Assembly (NCBI GenBank): GCA_948579355.1
Contig: CAPAOV010000012.1
Span: forward strand, 1-64,000
Direction of reading: 5' to 3'
Source: an uncultured Eubacterium sp.
GTDB taxonomy: Bacteria; Bacillota; Clostridia; Lachnospirales; Lachnospiraceae
DNA length: 64,000 nt
Positions within the stretch are counted from its first letter, which is position 1. Every line of letters begins with the position of its first letter. Under the pieces are notes generated by a model, which was not told where the DNA came from, did not search any database, and worked only from the letters and a program-made list of their open reading frames with translations. The translations under genes were made by a program, and so were the position numbers. Below are positions 15,943-24,305 of the stretch, in pieces.

Positions 15943-17598
15943 ATGAGACAGATTAAAAATCCGGTTTTGCCGGGGTTTCATGCCGACCCCTCGATAATTC
16001 GTGTGGGGAATACTTATTATATTGCCAACTCTACTTTTGAGTGGTTTCCGGGCGTGCGTCTTCATCAATCGAAAGATTTGGTGAATTGGGAATTGCTGCC
16101 CTCGCCGCTGACGACAACCGCGCTGCTTGACATGAAAGGGAATCCGTCCTCGGGGGGCATCTGGGCTCCGGATTTATCTTATGCAGACGGGAAATTCTGG
16201 CTTGTATACACGGATGTTAAAATAACAGAGGGCGCTTTTAAAGATATGGTGAATTATATCACTACGGCAGAAGATATCCGCGGCCCATGGTCAGAGCCGA
16301 TACGGGTGAATGGCGTGGGATTTGACGCGTCTTTGTTCCATGATGACGACGGGAGAAAATATCTGGTACAGCAGACGTGGGACCACCGCGAATATCATCA
16401 TGCGTTCCGCGGTATTACACTGACGGAATTTGATACTGCCGCGATGAAGCTCAAGCCTGAGACAGCGAGAAATATTTATAATGGAACGGATGTCAAACTT
16501 GTTGAGGGCCCTCATTTGTACAAAATAAACGGCTTTTATTATCTTTTTGCCGCACAGGGCGGAACGGTTTATACCCATCAGGAAGTGGTAGCCCGTTCCC
16601 AAACGTTAGAGGAACTGAGTTTTGAGACGGAGCCGGACGGCCCGTTTATTACGAACTTTGATACGCCATATCTCGGCATACAGAAACAGGGGCATGGCGC
16701 CCTTGTGGAAACGCCGGCGGGAGAGTGGTACTATGCAAGTTTATGCGGCCGCCCGTGGACATACGAGACAGATTCCTGTATTGACCCGCGAGGGTACTGT
16801 ACACTGGGGCGTGAGACGTCAATTCAAAAAGTATACTGGGACGACGACGGCTGGCCGCGCATTGAAGGAGGACATGGCGGAAAGGTTTATGTCGACGCAC
16901 CAAAAGACGCCGTGGAGACAGACATGCCGGAACACCACTCATTCCACGATGAATTTGACGAACAAGAACTAAACGGTGAGTGGAATACACTTCGCGTACC
17001 ATTTACCGAAGCGATGGGAAATGTCGGAGACGGCAGGCTTCTCCTCCGCGGGCAGGGTTCCCTGTGCAATACGCATGAACTGTCTCTCGTTGCAAAACGC
17101 TGGCAGGCTTTTTACTTTGATGCATCTGTGAAAGTGAGTTATCAGCCATTTTCCTACCAGCAGATGGCGGGTCTTACGAATTTTTATAACGACAGGCATT
17201 GGTCGTTTGCCTTTGTGACATGGAATGAGAAAAACGGGCGCGTAATCGAAGTTGCACAATGTAACCGCGGAGCATATACATCCTATCTCCGTGACGATGC
17301 GATTCCGGTGCCGGAGGGAGCGGACGTCTGGCTGCGCACAAAAGTGAGAAAAGAAACATATACATATGAATATTCCTTTAACGGAATCGATTTTGAACCA
17401 ATTCCTGTCGAATTAAATGCTGCTGTGTTATCCGACGATTATGTATTGCAAAGTTATGGCGGCTTTTTTACCGGAGCGTTTGTGGGCATGGCATGCGTTG
17501 ACTATGCCGGATATGATACGAAAGCGGAGTTCAGAAGTTTCGACTATAAGGAACTCGGCGACATACGCAGGGAAGACGGAAGTTTTGGCTGGGAGTAA
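15943..17598 (+). CDS. GH43 beta-xylosidase/alpha-L-arabinofuranosidase
   Basis: This 551-residue cytoplasmic enzyme has the two-domain layout of GH43 beta-xylosidases of the XynB type: a five-bladed propeller (about 1-320) and a C-terminal beta-sandwich (about 345-550). The catalytic base is Asp15 in GFHADPSI, the pKa-modulating Asp is near 128 (GFDASLF), and the acid Glu is near 188 (VEGPHLY). It would release xylose or arabinose from the ends of imported xylo-oligosaccharides. The start at 15943 has TTGGAGG 12 bases upstream; the longer in-frame ORF would run through the promoter. A hairpin follows at 17619. It pairs functionally with the secreted xylanases at 19.6 and 46.2 kb. Confidence 0.93.
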   Translation: MRQIKNPVLPGFHADPSIIRVGNTYYIANSTFEWFPGVRLHQSKDLVNWELLPSPLTTTALLDMKGNPSSGGIWAPDLSYADGKFWLVYTDVKITEGAFKDMVNYITTAEDIRGPWSEPIRVNGVGFDASLFHDDDGRKYLVQQTWDHREYHHAFRGITLTEFDTAAMKLKPETARNIYNGTDVKLVEGPHLYKINGFYYLFAAQGGTVYTHQEVVARSQTLEELSFETEPDGPFITNFDTPYLGIQKQGHGALVETPAGEWYYASLCGRPWTYETDSCIDPRGYCTLGRETSIQKVYWDDDGWPRIEGGHGGKVYVDAPKDAVETDMPEHHSFHDEFDEQELNGEWNTLRVPFTEAMGNVGDGRLLLRGQGSLCNTHELSLVAKRWQAFYFDASVKVSYQPFSYQQMAGLTNFYNDRHWSFAFVTWNEKNGRVIEVAQCNRGAYTSYLRDDAIPVPEGADVWLRTKVRKETYTYEYSFNGIDFEPIPVELNAAVLSDDYVLQSYGGFFTGAFVGMACVDYAGYDTKAEFRSFDYKELGDIRREDGSFGWE

Positions 17599-17618
17599 AT
17601 AGGTATCAAGTGAGGTCA

Positions 17619-17654
17619 AAAGCCGGATAGGTTCTGACGAACTTATTCGGCTTT
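17619..17654 (+). terminator. Hairpin terminator after GH43, with a recurring hairpin tip
   Basis: A 16-bp stem (17619-17634 with 17639-17654, two G-U pairs) has a TGAC loop. The T-run is short, so termination may be partial. The tip GTTCTGACGAACTTAT occurs again, on the other strand, inside the repeat element at 21269-21481. Confidence 0.65.
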
Positions 17655-17748
17655 CACCATTGCACCAAGCACAGATTCAACCGTTGTGGGCCTGATTTCT
17701 TCTTAGGATTTTTATCTATCTGAAAATATGCCATTATTATTCCTCTGC

Positions 17749-18756
17749 TCAGTCACATTTAAGTGAGTTGATTTCCTTTTCCAATTCACCAATTGTTACC
17801 ATAACTGTCTCAAAAGAAGGAATTTCTCCATAAAGCATATCTTTCATGGCATCATAGTCCATGGCTAAATCTGCTAACCGAAAAGCCGGCGGCAGCAACT
17901 TTAAACTGCCCGGAACCGCCTCTGAATATTTTGCCCATCCTCTCGGATAAAACTTCATCTTAAAGGCAACTACCTTTTTGAGCAAATCAAGCTGTTTAAA
18001 TGCTTCTTTCTTTACCATAGTCTGCGACATACAATATATATCATAATAATGTCTGGCATACCTCTGTGGAATTTTCAGATGCTCCGGACGATTTGCCTCA
18101 TGGTGTAAGATTGTCGCTTTCTCCCAAAAAGTACGCTCTGGAGCAACTGTTAATATTCTTGTTTCTTTCTGGTTAAATACTACCGGATAATACTGTGCTG
18201 CATAAGGTGTAATTACAGCTTTCTTTGCTGGTGTCCATGCTGCCAATGCACCGATTTCCAAACGTATCACATGAAGAGTCGCTGTGTTAGTAAATAGATT
18301 TGGATATGCAAAAATTACGGTTTGCCTTTCCTTTTCATCTATGTATATCTTTGCCTCACAACCGAGTTCCAAAGATAATTCTTTCCTGACTGTTGGACAA
18401 AATTTTTCTTTCAAAAAAATCTCAGCACGTACATTAGCTTCCTTATTGAATATATCCTGCTTCGTATTAGACCGTGGCTCCCACGGCTCATCAATATTAA
18501 ATCCAAGGACACGCCAGTCCAGTATTAAGTCTATATCCTCAGAAAATCGGCTAATTAAATTAAAAGCTTTTGACAAACTTGTACCACCTTTGAATGTGAT
18601 AACATCTTTCCACTGTGAGTGATGAAATAGGTAATCTAAAGTAAAACATACCCAAAAATCTTTTTCTATAATAGCATCATTTAGTCCCATCTTATCCGCC
18701 GTATTTCTAAATAATTCTCTTCGGTCTTTATTTGAAAGTTTTGCTATTTTTCTCAA
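17749..18756 (-). CDS. AbiEii-like nucleotidyltransferase toxin
   Basis: This protein of about 335 residues has the DUF1814/AbiEii nucleotidyltransferase pattern: EKDFWVCFTLDYLF, then FKGGTSLSKAF and SEDIDLIL, which supply the metal-binding aspartates. AbiEii toxins of type IV systems stop growth, often during phage infection. I chose a TTG start at 18756 because GGAGG lies 11 bases upstream. An ATG at 18795 would add 13 residues but has no good ribosome binding site. The gene overlaps the antitoxin gene by 29 bases. A run of ten A residues lies between the ribosome binding site and the TTG. Base composition is more AT-rich than the neighbours, consistent with transfer. Confidence 0.85.
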   Translation of the reverse strand: MRKIAKLSNKDRRELFRNTADKMGLNDAIIEKDFWVCFTLDYLFHHSQWKDVITFKGGTSLSKAFNLISRFSEDIDLILDWRVLGFNIDEPWEPRSNTKQDIFNKEANVRAEIFLKEKFCPTVRKELSLELGCEAKIYIDEKERQTVIFAYPNLFTNTATLHVIRLEIGALAAWTPAKKAVITPYAAQYYPVVFNQKETRILTVAPERTFWEKATILHHEANRPEHLKIPQRYARHYYDIYCMSQTMVKKEAFKQLDLLKKVVAFKMKFYPRGWAKYSEAVPGSLKLLPPAFRLADLAMDYDAMKDMLYGEIPSFETVMVTIGELEKEINSLKCD

Positions 18757-19369
18757 TTTTTTTTTTGCCTCCACATATTTGACGGATTGTACCATAAACC
18801 CAGTCTGTAGCTTCTGCCGCTTCTTTCAACATAGCGTCTTTATCTTCTTCGCTTAACTTAATTGAAAGTATCTCTATGATTTCTGTTGTCACATTTACCC
18901 TGCCAAGAGTCTTAAGAGCTTGTATCACTAGACCCGTCATATAAGAAAGTCCTGTGATTTCTTTATTTGTTCGATGTTTGAATTCGAGTTTTGTAGAATT
19001 CCACTCATAAGTTTTATAAGGGCCATCACTGACATAGGACCAGACGGCTGTTACCTGAGTAGATAACCCCAATTGATTCAATGCTGTATTGCCACACGGA
19101 ACAATCGTCCAGTGATAACTACGAGCCAAAGCCTTTGCCACTGCATCCGGATTAACGGCAACATATTCCTTTAAAAAATCGCTATACTTTGGCTTCTCAA
19201 ATATGCCGTTTAAAATTCGCCGCAAAGTTCCATTCTGTGTAAGGCGTTGCAAGCTTTTCCGAATTGTAGGCATATCTGCTATATCTGCAAAATCTGAGGA
19301 AGCAAAAACAGTACCTGCTTCTGCATTCAAAATACGCTCCCGTATCTGCGTTATATACCCTCTGTCCAT
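18728..19369 (-). CDS. AbiEi-like antitoxin, DUF6088 family
   Basis: This 213-residue protein has an N-terminal winged-helix region (residues 5-60, with FASSDFADIADMPTIRKSL and LRRILNGIFEKP) and a C-terminal domain typical of AbiEi/DUF6088 transcriptional antitoxins. It should bind its own promoter and neutralise the nucleotidyltransferase encoded next. The ATG at 19369 follows AGGTGAT. The gene ends inside the toxin gene, and its last codons pass through an A10 run. Together the two genes form a compact two-gene defence or maintenance module inserted between glycosidase genes. Confidence 0.82.
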   Translation of the reverse strand: MDRGYITQIRERILNAEAGTVFASSDFADIADMPTIRKSLQRLTQNGTLRRILNGIFEKPKYSDFLKEYVAVNPDAVAKALARSYHWTIVPCGNTALNQLGLSTQVTAVWSYVSDGPYKTYEWNSTKLEFKHRTNKEITGLSYMTGLVIQALKTLGRVNVTTEIIEILSIKLSEEDKDAMLKEAAEATDWVYGTIRQICGGKKKIEKNSKTFK

Positions 19370-19513
19370 CTTATCACCTCTTTTATGTCACGTATATTGT
19401 ATAATATTTGTGACATAAATACAATAATCAATTTTAAATATTTTGTAGTATTCCCGATGAAGCAAATGAGTTATCCGTTCAATATTGTTTTTCTTTTTTT
19501 TGAAAATAGATAC

Positions 19514-19552
19514 AAAAAGGACATCCACCTGAATAAAAGATGAGATGTCCTT
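19514..19552 (-). terminator. Terminator of the first GH10 xylanase gene
   Basis: Read on the minus strand, AAGGACATC (19552-19544) pairs with GATGTCCTT (19525-19517), and a T-run follows. It lies about 40 bases after the stop codon. Confidence 0.8.
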
Positions 19553-19588
19553 CGGTATGTACGCTATTCAATTTTATATATAAAGCAG

Positions 19589-21118
19589 TCAACCCTTTGC
19601 GGCTTCAATGAAAGCGAAGAAAGAAGCTTTTGGCTCCGTGATATTTTCTCCGAACAAGAGCGGTTCGCATGGGGCGCGCCATGAAGTACTGTCGCAGAGC
19701 CCCCACAGTGTGACACTTGTTATACCCTTTGGATTTACGGATTTATCGCGATTCTTCTGTTTTGCGACAATTGTTTTCATGAGGTTTTTAACAAATTTTT
19801 CCTGATGGGCGTCCGTCTCGTTTTCATCCTTAAACGAATATGAAGCGTTGGAGCCCTCCGTATCAAAGTTAATCGTAAAGTCAAGTTCGGTAATTTGGAT
19901 TTCATATCCGGAAGCAAGGAATTTCTCTAATGCTTCGCCGTATTGCTGCACGGTAGGAACTTTAACGTCAACGTGGCTCTGCATGCCGATGCCGCCGCAG
20001 ATTTTAGCAGGTTCGCCCTGATTGATAAAGTTGACGAGATCGAGTGTTTCCTCAACTCCGAAATAAGTGTTATAGTCGTTATAGAAAAGTGTTACCTTGT
20101 CCTGCACATCGTAACTCTTCAATATCTCGTAAGCGATTTCAAACGCCTTTTTCACATAGGATGGTGATTTGCCTTTATTGCCGTAAACGCCGTCCCAATT
20201 TTTTTTCCCAAAGGACATACGATGTAAATATTCATTTACGACATCCCATGCATAGACGATACTGCCGGCCGTTCCGGTCAGGGATTTTTCGCGATTCATT
20301 ACGTGTGCCATCACGTTATGGATATAGAAATCCAGACGGGCGTCCATAATAGCGGTAGAGACAACGGAAGAACCCTGATAGTTTTTCGTAAAGAACCAAC
20401 TTGGCGTCTGGCTGTGCCACACTAACGTGTGAGCGCGCATTTTCAGTCCGTTCTTTGCCGCAACAGATAAAGCGCCGTCGACCTCTTTAAAGTTTAACTG
20501 TGGAACAGTTGCTTCCGGATAACCCTCCGGAACGTAATATCCTTTTGCTTTGGCGTCTGCGATGGAAAGCGTCTTCGCAGAAGAACCGAGAATGTTATCC
20601 GGTTTCATTTCGTTTTCCAAAGTAAAGCTGTTATAATGCTTTTTAATAAATGACAACGTTTTTGCCGTTCTCAGTTCGCGCGGAGAAGAGCTGCCATAAT
20701 TTACAGCGGCGCCCATATACGGGAAAATATCTTTATATGTATTGATAATGCTTGGTGTGGCTACGGTTTTCTTCTTTAATACTTTTACTTTACATTTTAA
20801 CTTATATGTTTTTTTGCGGATTTTAACTTTACAGGTTACGGTTGCCGTTCCCTTTTTCAATCCTTTTACTTTGCAGGAAGTTTTCTTTTTCTTAGTCAGT
20901 TTGACGATTTTTTTCTTATTTGTCTTCCATGTTACTTTTGCTTTCTTTCCGGCGCGGGAAAGTTTTATTGTTTTTGTTTTACCTTTTGTAACTTTTATTG
21001 TCTTTTTGGATAATTTTGGTTTTTTCGCTTTGGCTTCCAAATCTCCGGTCGGTGCAATCGACACCAGACAGAGACCGAAAATGACTGCGTGCGAGGCAAT
21101 TTTTTTTATCAGTTTCAT
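19589..21118 (-). CDS. Secreted GH10 endo-1,4-beta-xylanase with basic Ig-like domain
   Basis: This 509-residue exported enzyme has a signal peptide (about 1-30), a lysine-rich Big_2-like domain (about 30-112) and a GH10 barrel (about 120-509). The acid/base glutamate is in WDVVNEY near 293, and the nucleophile glutamate in ITELDF near 409. HTLVWHSQTPSWF is the typical GH10 strand-3 motif. It cuts the xylan backbone. The ATG at 21118 has AGGAG 8 bases upstream; an upstream GTG at 21127 is less well placed. There is no LPXTG signal. Its promoter (21164-21192) and terminator are both visible, so it is monocistronic. Confidence 0.94.
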   Translation of the reverse strand: MKLIKKIASHAVIFGLCLVSIAPTGDLEAKAKKPKLSKKTIKVTKGKTKTIKLSRAGKKAKVTWKTNKKKIVKLTKKKKTSCKVKGLKKGTATVTCKVKIRKKTYKLKCKVKVLKKKTVATPSIINTYKDIFPYMGAAVNYGSSSPRELRTAKTLSFIKKHYNSFTLENEMKPDNILGSSAKTLSIADAKAKGYYVPEGYPEATVPQLNFKEVDGALSVAAKNGLKMRAHTLVWHSQTPSWFFTKNYQGSSVVSTAIMDARLDFYIHNVMAHVMNREKSLTGTAGSIVYAWDVVNEYLHRMSFGKKNWDGVYGNKGKSPSYVKKAFEIAYEILKSYDVQDKVTLFYNDYNTYFGVEETLDLVNFINQGEPAKICGGIGMQSHVDVKVPTVQQYGEALEKFLASGYEIQITELDFTINFDTEGSNASYSFKDENETDAHQEKFVKNLMKTIVAKQKNRDKSVNPKGITSVTLWGLCDSTSWRAPCEPLLFGENITEPKASFFAFIEAAKG

Positions 21119-21163
21119 AGATGACACTCCTTTTCAATTTTTGTGGGCGTTCAGCCTGTTTCC

Positions 21164-21192
21164 ATTATAATCAGATACGGCGGAAATGGCAA
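21164..21192 (-). promoter_or_regulatory. Promoter of the first GH10 xylanase gene
   Basis: On the minus strand TTGCCA (21192-21187) and TATAAT (21169-21164) are separated by 17 bases, about 45 bases before the start codon. Confidence 0.7.
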
Positions 21193-21226
21193 ATAAAAAT
21201 TTGTGTCAATATGGCAAGGAGTGATA

Positions 21227-21255
21227 TTGACGCTTTCCGTATTCAGTGATAATAT
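21227..21255 (+). promoter_or_regulatory. Promoter candidate for the CE1-like esterase gene
   Basis: TTGACG (21227-21232) and TAATAT (21250-21255) have a 17-base spacer. The -10 box is poor. If used, the transcript would carry the whole structured repeat at 21269-21481 as its leader. Confidence 0.35.
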
Positions 21256-21268
21256 AAATATGTTGAAT

Positions 21269-21481
21269 GTTGGGGTCAAAAGGTATTTTGCCCCCAACAA
21301 ATGATGCGAATTGCTTCGTTGTTTCACAACTCCCGCAATTCTTCAAACATTCGAAATCCGCCGATTTACTGCGTAAATCGCTACTTTCTCATGTTTGGCG
21401 GGTCTCAAGGTCACATGCAAGATAAGTTCGTCAGAACTTATTTATCATGCAAGCATGAACGGCATTTTGACCTTTTGACCC
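21269..21481. repeat. Structured palindromic repeat element in the 404-base gap between xylanase and esterase genes
   Basis: The only gene-free stretch over 300 bases (21119-21522) is mostly this element. Its ends are inverted copies of GGGTCAAAAGGT (21273-21284) and ACCTTTTGACCC (21470-21481). At the left end, GTTGGGG/CCCCAAC with inner CAAAA/TTTTG forms a hairpin. Further hairpins lie near 21360-21385 (CGATTTAC/GTAAATCG), at 21422-21441 (ATAAGTTC/GAACTTAT) and just after it (CATGCAAGCATG). No ORF with a ribosome binding site is present. It looks like a small non-autonomous mobile or regulatory repeat. Confidence 0.6.
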
Positions 21482-21522
21482 TAGCATCATGTTGTAAAAC
21501 TATATTGTTAGAGGAGGAAGAG

Positions 21523-22779
21523 ATGAAAAAATCATGTAAACAGACGCTGAGTGTATGTCTTTCCCTTGCTATGGCAGTATGCACACTTGCTACCGGCCCT
21601 TTGGAGGCACAAGGAAAGGCAAGGTTAAAAGTAAGGAAAATGAATCTGACGGTAGGGCAGAAAAAGAAAATTGTCATAAAAGGCAAGAAGAAAAAGGCAA
21701 AATATACCTTTTCTTCATCTGCCAAAGCGCGGGCGTCAGTTTCAAAGAAAGGTATCGTTAAGGCAAAGAAAGCCGGTAAAGCAACGATTACCGTCAAAGA
21801 AAAGAATAAGAAAAAGATTCGCAGAGTAGGGCGGATTGCCGTGATTATTAAGGCGAAAGCCCAAAATAAGCCGACGCCGTCTGTTACGCTGGACAATACG
21901 GTTTCGTCAACAGCAACCGCTACGCCGACGGTGACGCCGACTAGCAGTCCGACACAGAGACCAACGCTAAAACCGACGGCAACGCCATTTCCGGAGGACC
22001 CTGATTTTGCGGTGCCGAGAAATGCGACTACAAAATATGAAGGACGCGGCGGCGAAGTAGAGGAATTTACATATGACTCTACTGCGATTGCAGAGGGAGA
22101 GACGGTGCAGCGTCGCGCTATGGTCGCTCTTCCAAGCGGTTATAAGACGACAAAGAAATATCCGGTAGTTTACGCGCTGCACGGATTTAACGGCTGGGAA
22201 AATTCGATGATAACGGATGGCGCGCCTCATGTGTCATGGAATGCATCTGCGGAAGATACGGTAAAAGACGTTATTCTTGTCTGCCCGAATGTTTGCGCGA
22301 ATAAATCGGGACAACAGGAAGTGGGCGCTTATGATAATTTCATAAACGATTTGATACAGTGTTTGATGCCTGCAATTGAAAAGAAATATTCTGTCCTGAC
22401 AGGAAGAGAGAACACGGCGATATGGGGATTTTCCATGGGCGGCCGCGAGAGTCTTCAGATAGGTTTCAAAAGACCGGATTTATTTGGTTACATAGGAGCG
22501 TTTTGTGCGGCTCCGGGTGTAATTGAATATCTTTCAAAAGAAAATTTTAAACTTCCGGACGAGTATAAGGACAACACGTTAATTTTAATTGCCAAAGGCG
22601 CTAACGATAATCTGGTCGGAGACAATCCACTGCTTTATCACAAGACGCTCGAGGAAACAAAAACGCCGCATCTGTACTATGAGACAATGGGTATGGGTGG
22701 CGGAGGACATCACAAAAATGTCTTCCTGCACGGATATTACAATCTGCTCGTAAGAGCATTTCCCGCAAATAAACAATAA
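21523..22779 (+). CDS. Secreted CE1-like esterase (feruloyl/acetyl xylan esterase type) with basic Ig-like domain
   Basis: This 418-residue exported protein has a signal peptide (about 1-28), a short lysine-rich Ig-like domain (about 30-110), a Pro/Thr linker (about 120-160) and an alpha/beta hydrolase of the esterase D/CE1 type. The nucleophile serine is in GFSMGG near 304; the likely catalytic His is in the GGGGHHKN region near 398. Such esterases remove feruloyl or acetyl groups from xylan side chains and open it to xylanases. GAGGAGG sets the start at 21523; a longer in-frame ORF from 21301 runs through the repeat and is rejected. A lipoprotein gene follows after 33 bases. Confidence 0.88.
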   Translation: MKKSCKQTLSVCLSLAMAVCTLATGPLEAQGKARLKVRKMNLTVGQKKKIVIKGKKKKAKYTFSSSAKARASVSKKGIVKAKKAGKATITVKEKNKKKIRRVGRIAVIIKAKAQNKPTPSVTLDNTVSSTATATPTVTPTSSPTQRPTLKPTATPFPEDPDFAVPRNATTKYEGRGGEVEEFTYDSTAIAEGETVQRRAMVALPSGYKTTKKYPVVYALHGFNGWENSMITDGAPHVSWNASAEDTVKDVILVCPNVCANKSGQQEVGAYDNFINDLIQCLMPAIEKKYSVLTGRENTAIWGFSMGGRESLQIGFKRPDLFGYIGAFCAAPGVIEYLSKENFKLPDEYKDNTLILIAKGANDNLVGDNPLLYHKTLEETKTPHLYYETMGMGGGGHHKNVFLHGYYNLLVRAFPANKQ

Positions 22780-22812
22780 CAAAAAAATAAAAAACAGAAA
22801 TGAGGATTTAAT

Positions 22813-23412
22813 ATGAAACGATTAGTAGCAGCTTTATGTATATGTTTATCTTTAATTTTGGTTGGATGTTCCGAAGATAGTAATGAAATTGCCAATTCAT
22901 CAAACGGTTCTTCAACAACAACAGAAAATGACGCAAAGAATGCTTCGTCACCGACGGCAGCTCCGACGCCGGAGCCGGCAGCAAAAGAGCTTTCACTGAA
23001 AGACGAAGGCAAGGTTGGCGACTGGGAGATTTGTGTAAAAAAAGTTGCTGTAAAAAATAAGATAAACAACGGTAAATATCGTTACTTTAAGGCAGAGAAA
23101 GGACAGACATATGTTGTTCTCACTGTTACGGTAAAAAATGCAGGAAAAGAAAAAGAGAAATTTCTGCCATATGTAGGAATTAAAGGAAGAATGATTCAGG
23201 CGTTAATTACATCAGCAGATAACCAAGAATATAAGCCGACGCAGTTATTGGGTTATAACAAGGATTTAGTTGACAAGTCGATGAATACATCAGAGAAAAA
23301 GACAGGAACCATTGCTTTCCAGATTCCGAAAAAAGCAGCGAAAGACAAGAAAAATCTCAAATTAAGTTTTGAAAAGGGAGAGGAAAAACTGCTCTATTCC
23401 CTTGGGAAATAA
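22813..23412 (+). CDS. DUF4352-type lipoprotein
   Basis: This 199-residue lipoprotein has a lipobox LVGC with Cys19, a Ser/Thr/Pro-rich spacer (about 24-65) and a C-terminal beta-sandwich (about 68-197) with the pattern of DUF4352 (telokin-like) proteins: YVVLTVTVKNAGKEKEKF, then late strands ending in LLYSLGK. DUF4352 proteins are membrane-anchored, extracellular and of unknown function. GAGG precedes the ATG. The 33-base gap to the esterase gene contains no terminator, so the two are probably co-transcribed, but a functional link is not shown by the sequence. Confidence 0.85.
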   Translation: MKRLVAALCICLSLILVGCSEDSNEIANSSNGSSTTTENDAKNASSPTAAPTPEPAAKELSLKDEGKVGDWEICVKKVAVKNKINNGKYRYFKAEKGQTYVVLTVTVKNAGKEKEKFLPYVGIKGRMIQALITSADNQEYKPTQLLGYNKDLVDKSMNTSEKKTGTIAFQIPKKAAKDKKNLKLSFEKGEEKLLYSLGK

Positions 23413-23431
23413 AGCAGTTTCAGCAGTATTT

Positions 23432-24301
23432 TTACGATGGGTTTAAGGCGCTGCGCTCAACATAAAGACTTCCTCCGGAGCGGGCGTCAACATACCATTT
23501 TACAAGAGTAAGAGTTTCCTGTTCGATTTCGATACAGGTAATGAGATAAGGATGGACACAGCTTCCCGTATTAAGATAAGGGGAGTGCGTTGGATTTTCC
23601 ATTGTCATTGGACGATGCGTATGTCCGGCGATAAGTGTCCGTCCGTTTTTTTGCGCCCATTTTGTCAGCTTTTTTTCCGTGCGCTGTTTGGAAGTATAGT
23701 TTTTTGCAGCGCTGGTGGGGTCTAAAATTCCAATCTGTTCTAACGGTTTCCACACATAGCGCACGAGAAAACGATTGACGGGCCACAGGCTGGAGTTGAG
23801 CAGAGACGCCTGATGGCCATGGGTCAGATACAGCCGTTCCCGCCTGTCCGGATTTTCCAGAATAAGTCCGGAATAAAAAGTTATGTCCGGAAAGAGAGGC
23901 AGGGAGCACTGACTGGAAGAACAGTAAAAAGAGGCGCATTTTTTTTTCGAAAAGGAGGCGCTCTTTTTTACAATATCATGGTTTCCATATATCATATATA
24001 GCCGGTTATCACAATAGAATCGGGAAAGGAGCTGAAACACTTCACTGTGGATTTCTTTAATCTGCTCCATCTTCCGATTCTCCCAGAGTTCGTCGCCGTC
24101 TCCCAGTTCAATATAGGTAAAGCCGTTTTTGTAATAGTGCTTTAGTGCCGCAATATAGAGATGCTGGTTTTTCAAAAAATTGTCATTGTTCGTCCCATTT
24201 CCCCGATGGCAGTCGCTGAACAGTACATATTTGCTTTCTGCATTCAGGGGGAGAATGGGAACGTGTTGAAATGCGTTGTCAAGTCTTTTCTGATAGCCCA
24301 C
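23432..24301 (-). CDS. Calcineurin-type metallophosphoesterase
   Basis: This 289-residue protein carries the metallophosphoesterase motifs in order: LFSDCHRGNG (Asp30), GDGDELWE near 70, GNHD near 106, HGHQ near 177 and GHTHRP near 238. The spacing and the extra helices resemble UDP-2,3-diacylglucosamine hydrolase-like proteins, but Gram-positive relatives act on unknown phosphoesters. I place the start at GTG 24301 with AAGAGGTG upstream; the longer in-frame ORF begins inside the upstream gene and has no ribosome binding site. It follows the DUF4474 gene by only 4 bases, so they form an operon. The protein is probably cytoplasmic. Confidence 0.87.
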   Translation of the reverse strand: MGYQKRLDNAFQHVPILPLNAESKYVLFSDCHRGNGTNNDNFLKNQHLYIAALKHYYKNGFTYIELGDGDELWENRKMEQIKEIHSEVFQLLSRFYCDNRLYMIYGNHDIVKKSASFSKKKCASFYCSSSQCSLPLFPDITFYSGLILENPDRRERLYLTHGHQASLLNSSLWPVNRFLVRYVWKPLEQIGILDPTSAAKNYTSKQRTEKKLTKWAQKNGRTLIAGHTHRPMTMENPTHSPYLNTGSCVHPYLITCIEIEQETLTLVKWYVDARSGGSLYVERSALNPS

Positions 24302-24305
24302 AAAA

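Noticed and set aside
17600..19450. Prophage or genomic island around the AbiE pair
   Set aside because: Only the two toxin-antitoxin genes are present; there is no integrase, direct repeat or tRNA end next to them.
21301..21522. In-frame extension of the esterase gene to an ATG at 21301
   Set aside because: It runs through the palindromic repeat and would place about 70 residues before an otherwise perfect signal peptide; GAGGAGG marks the start at 21523.
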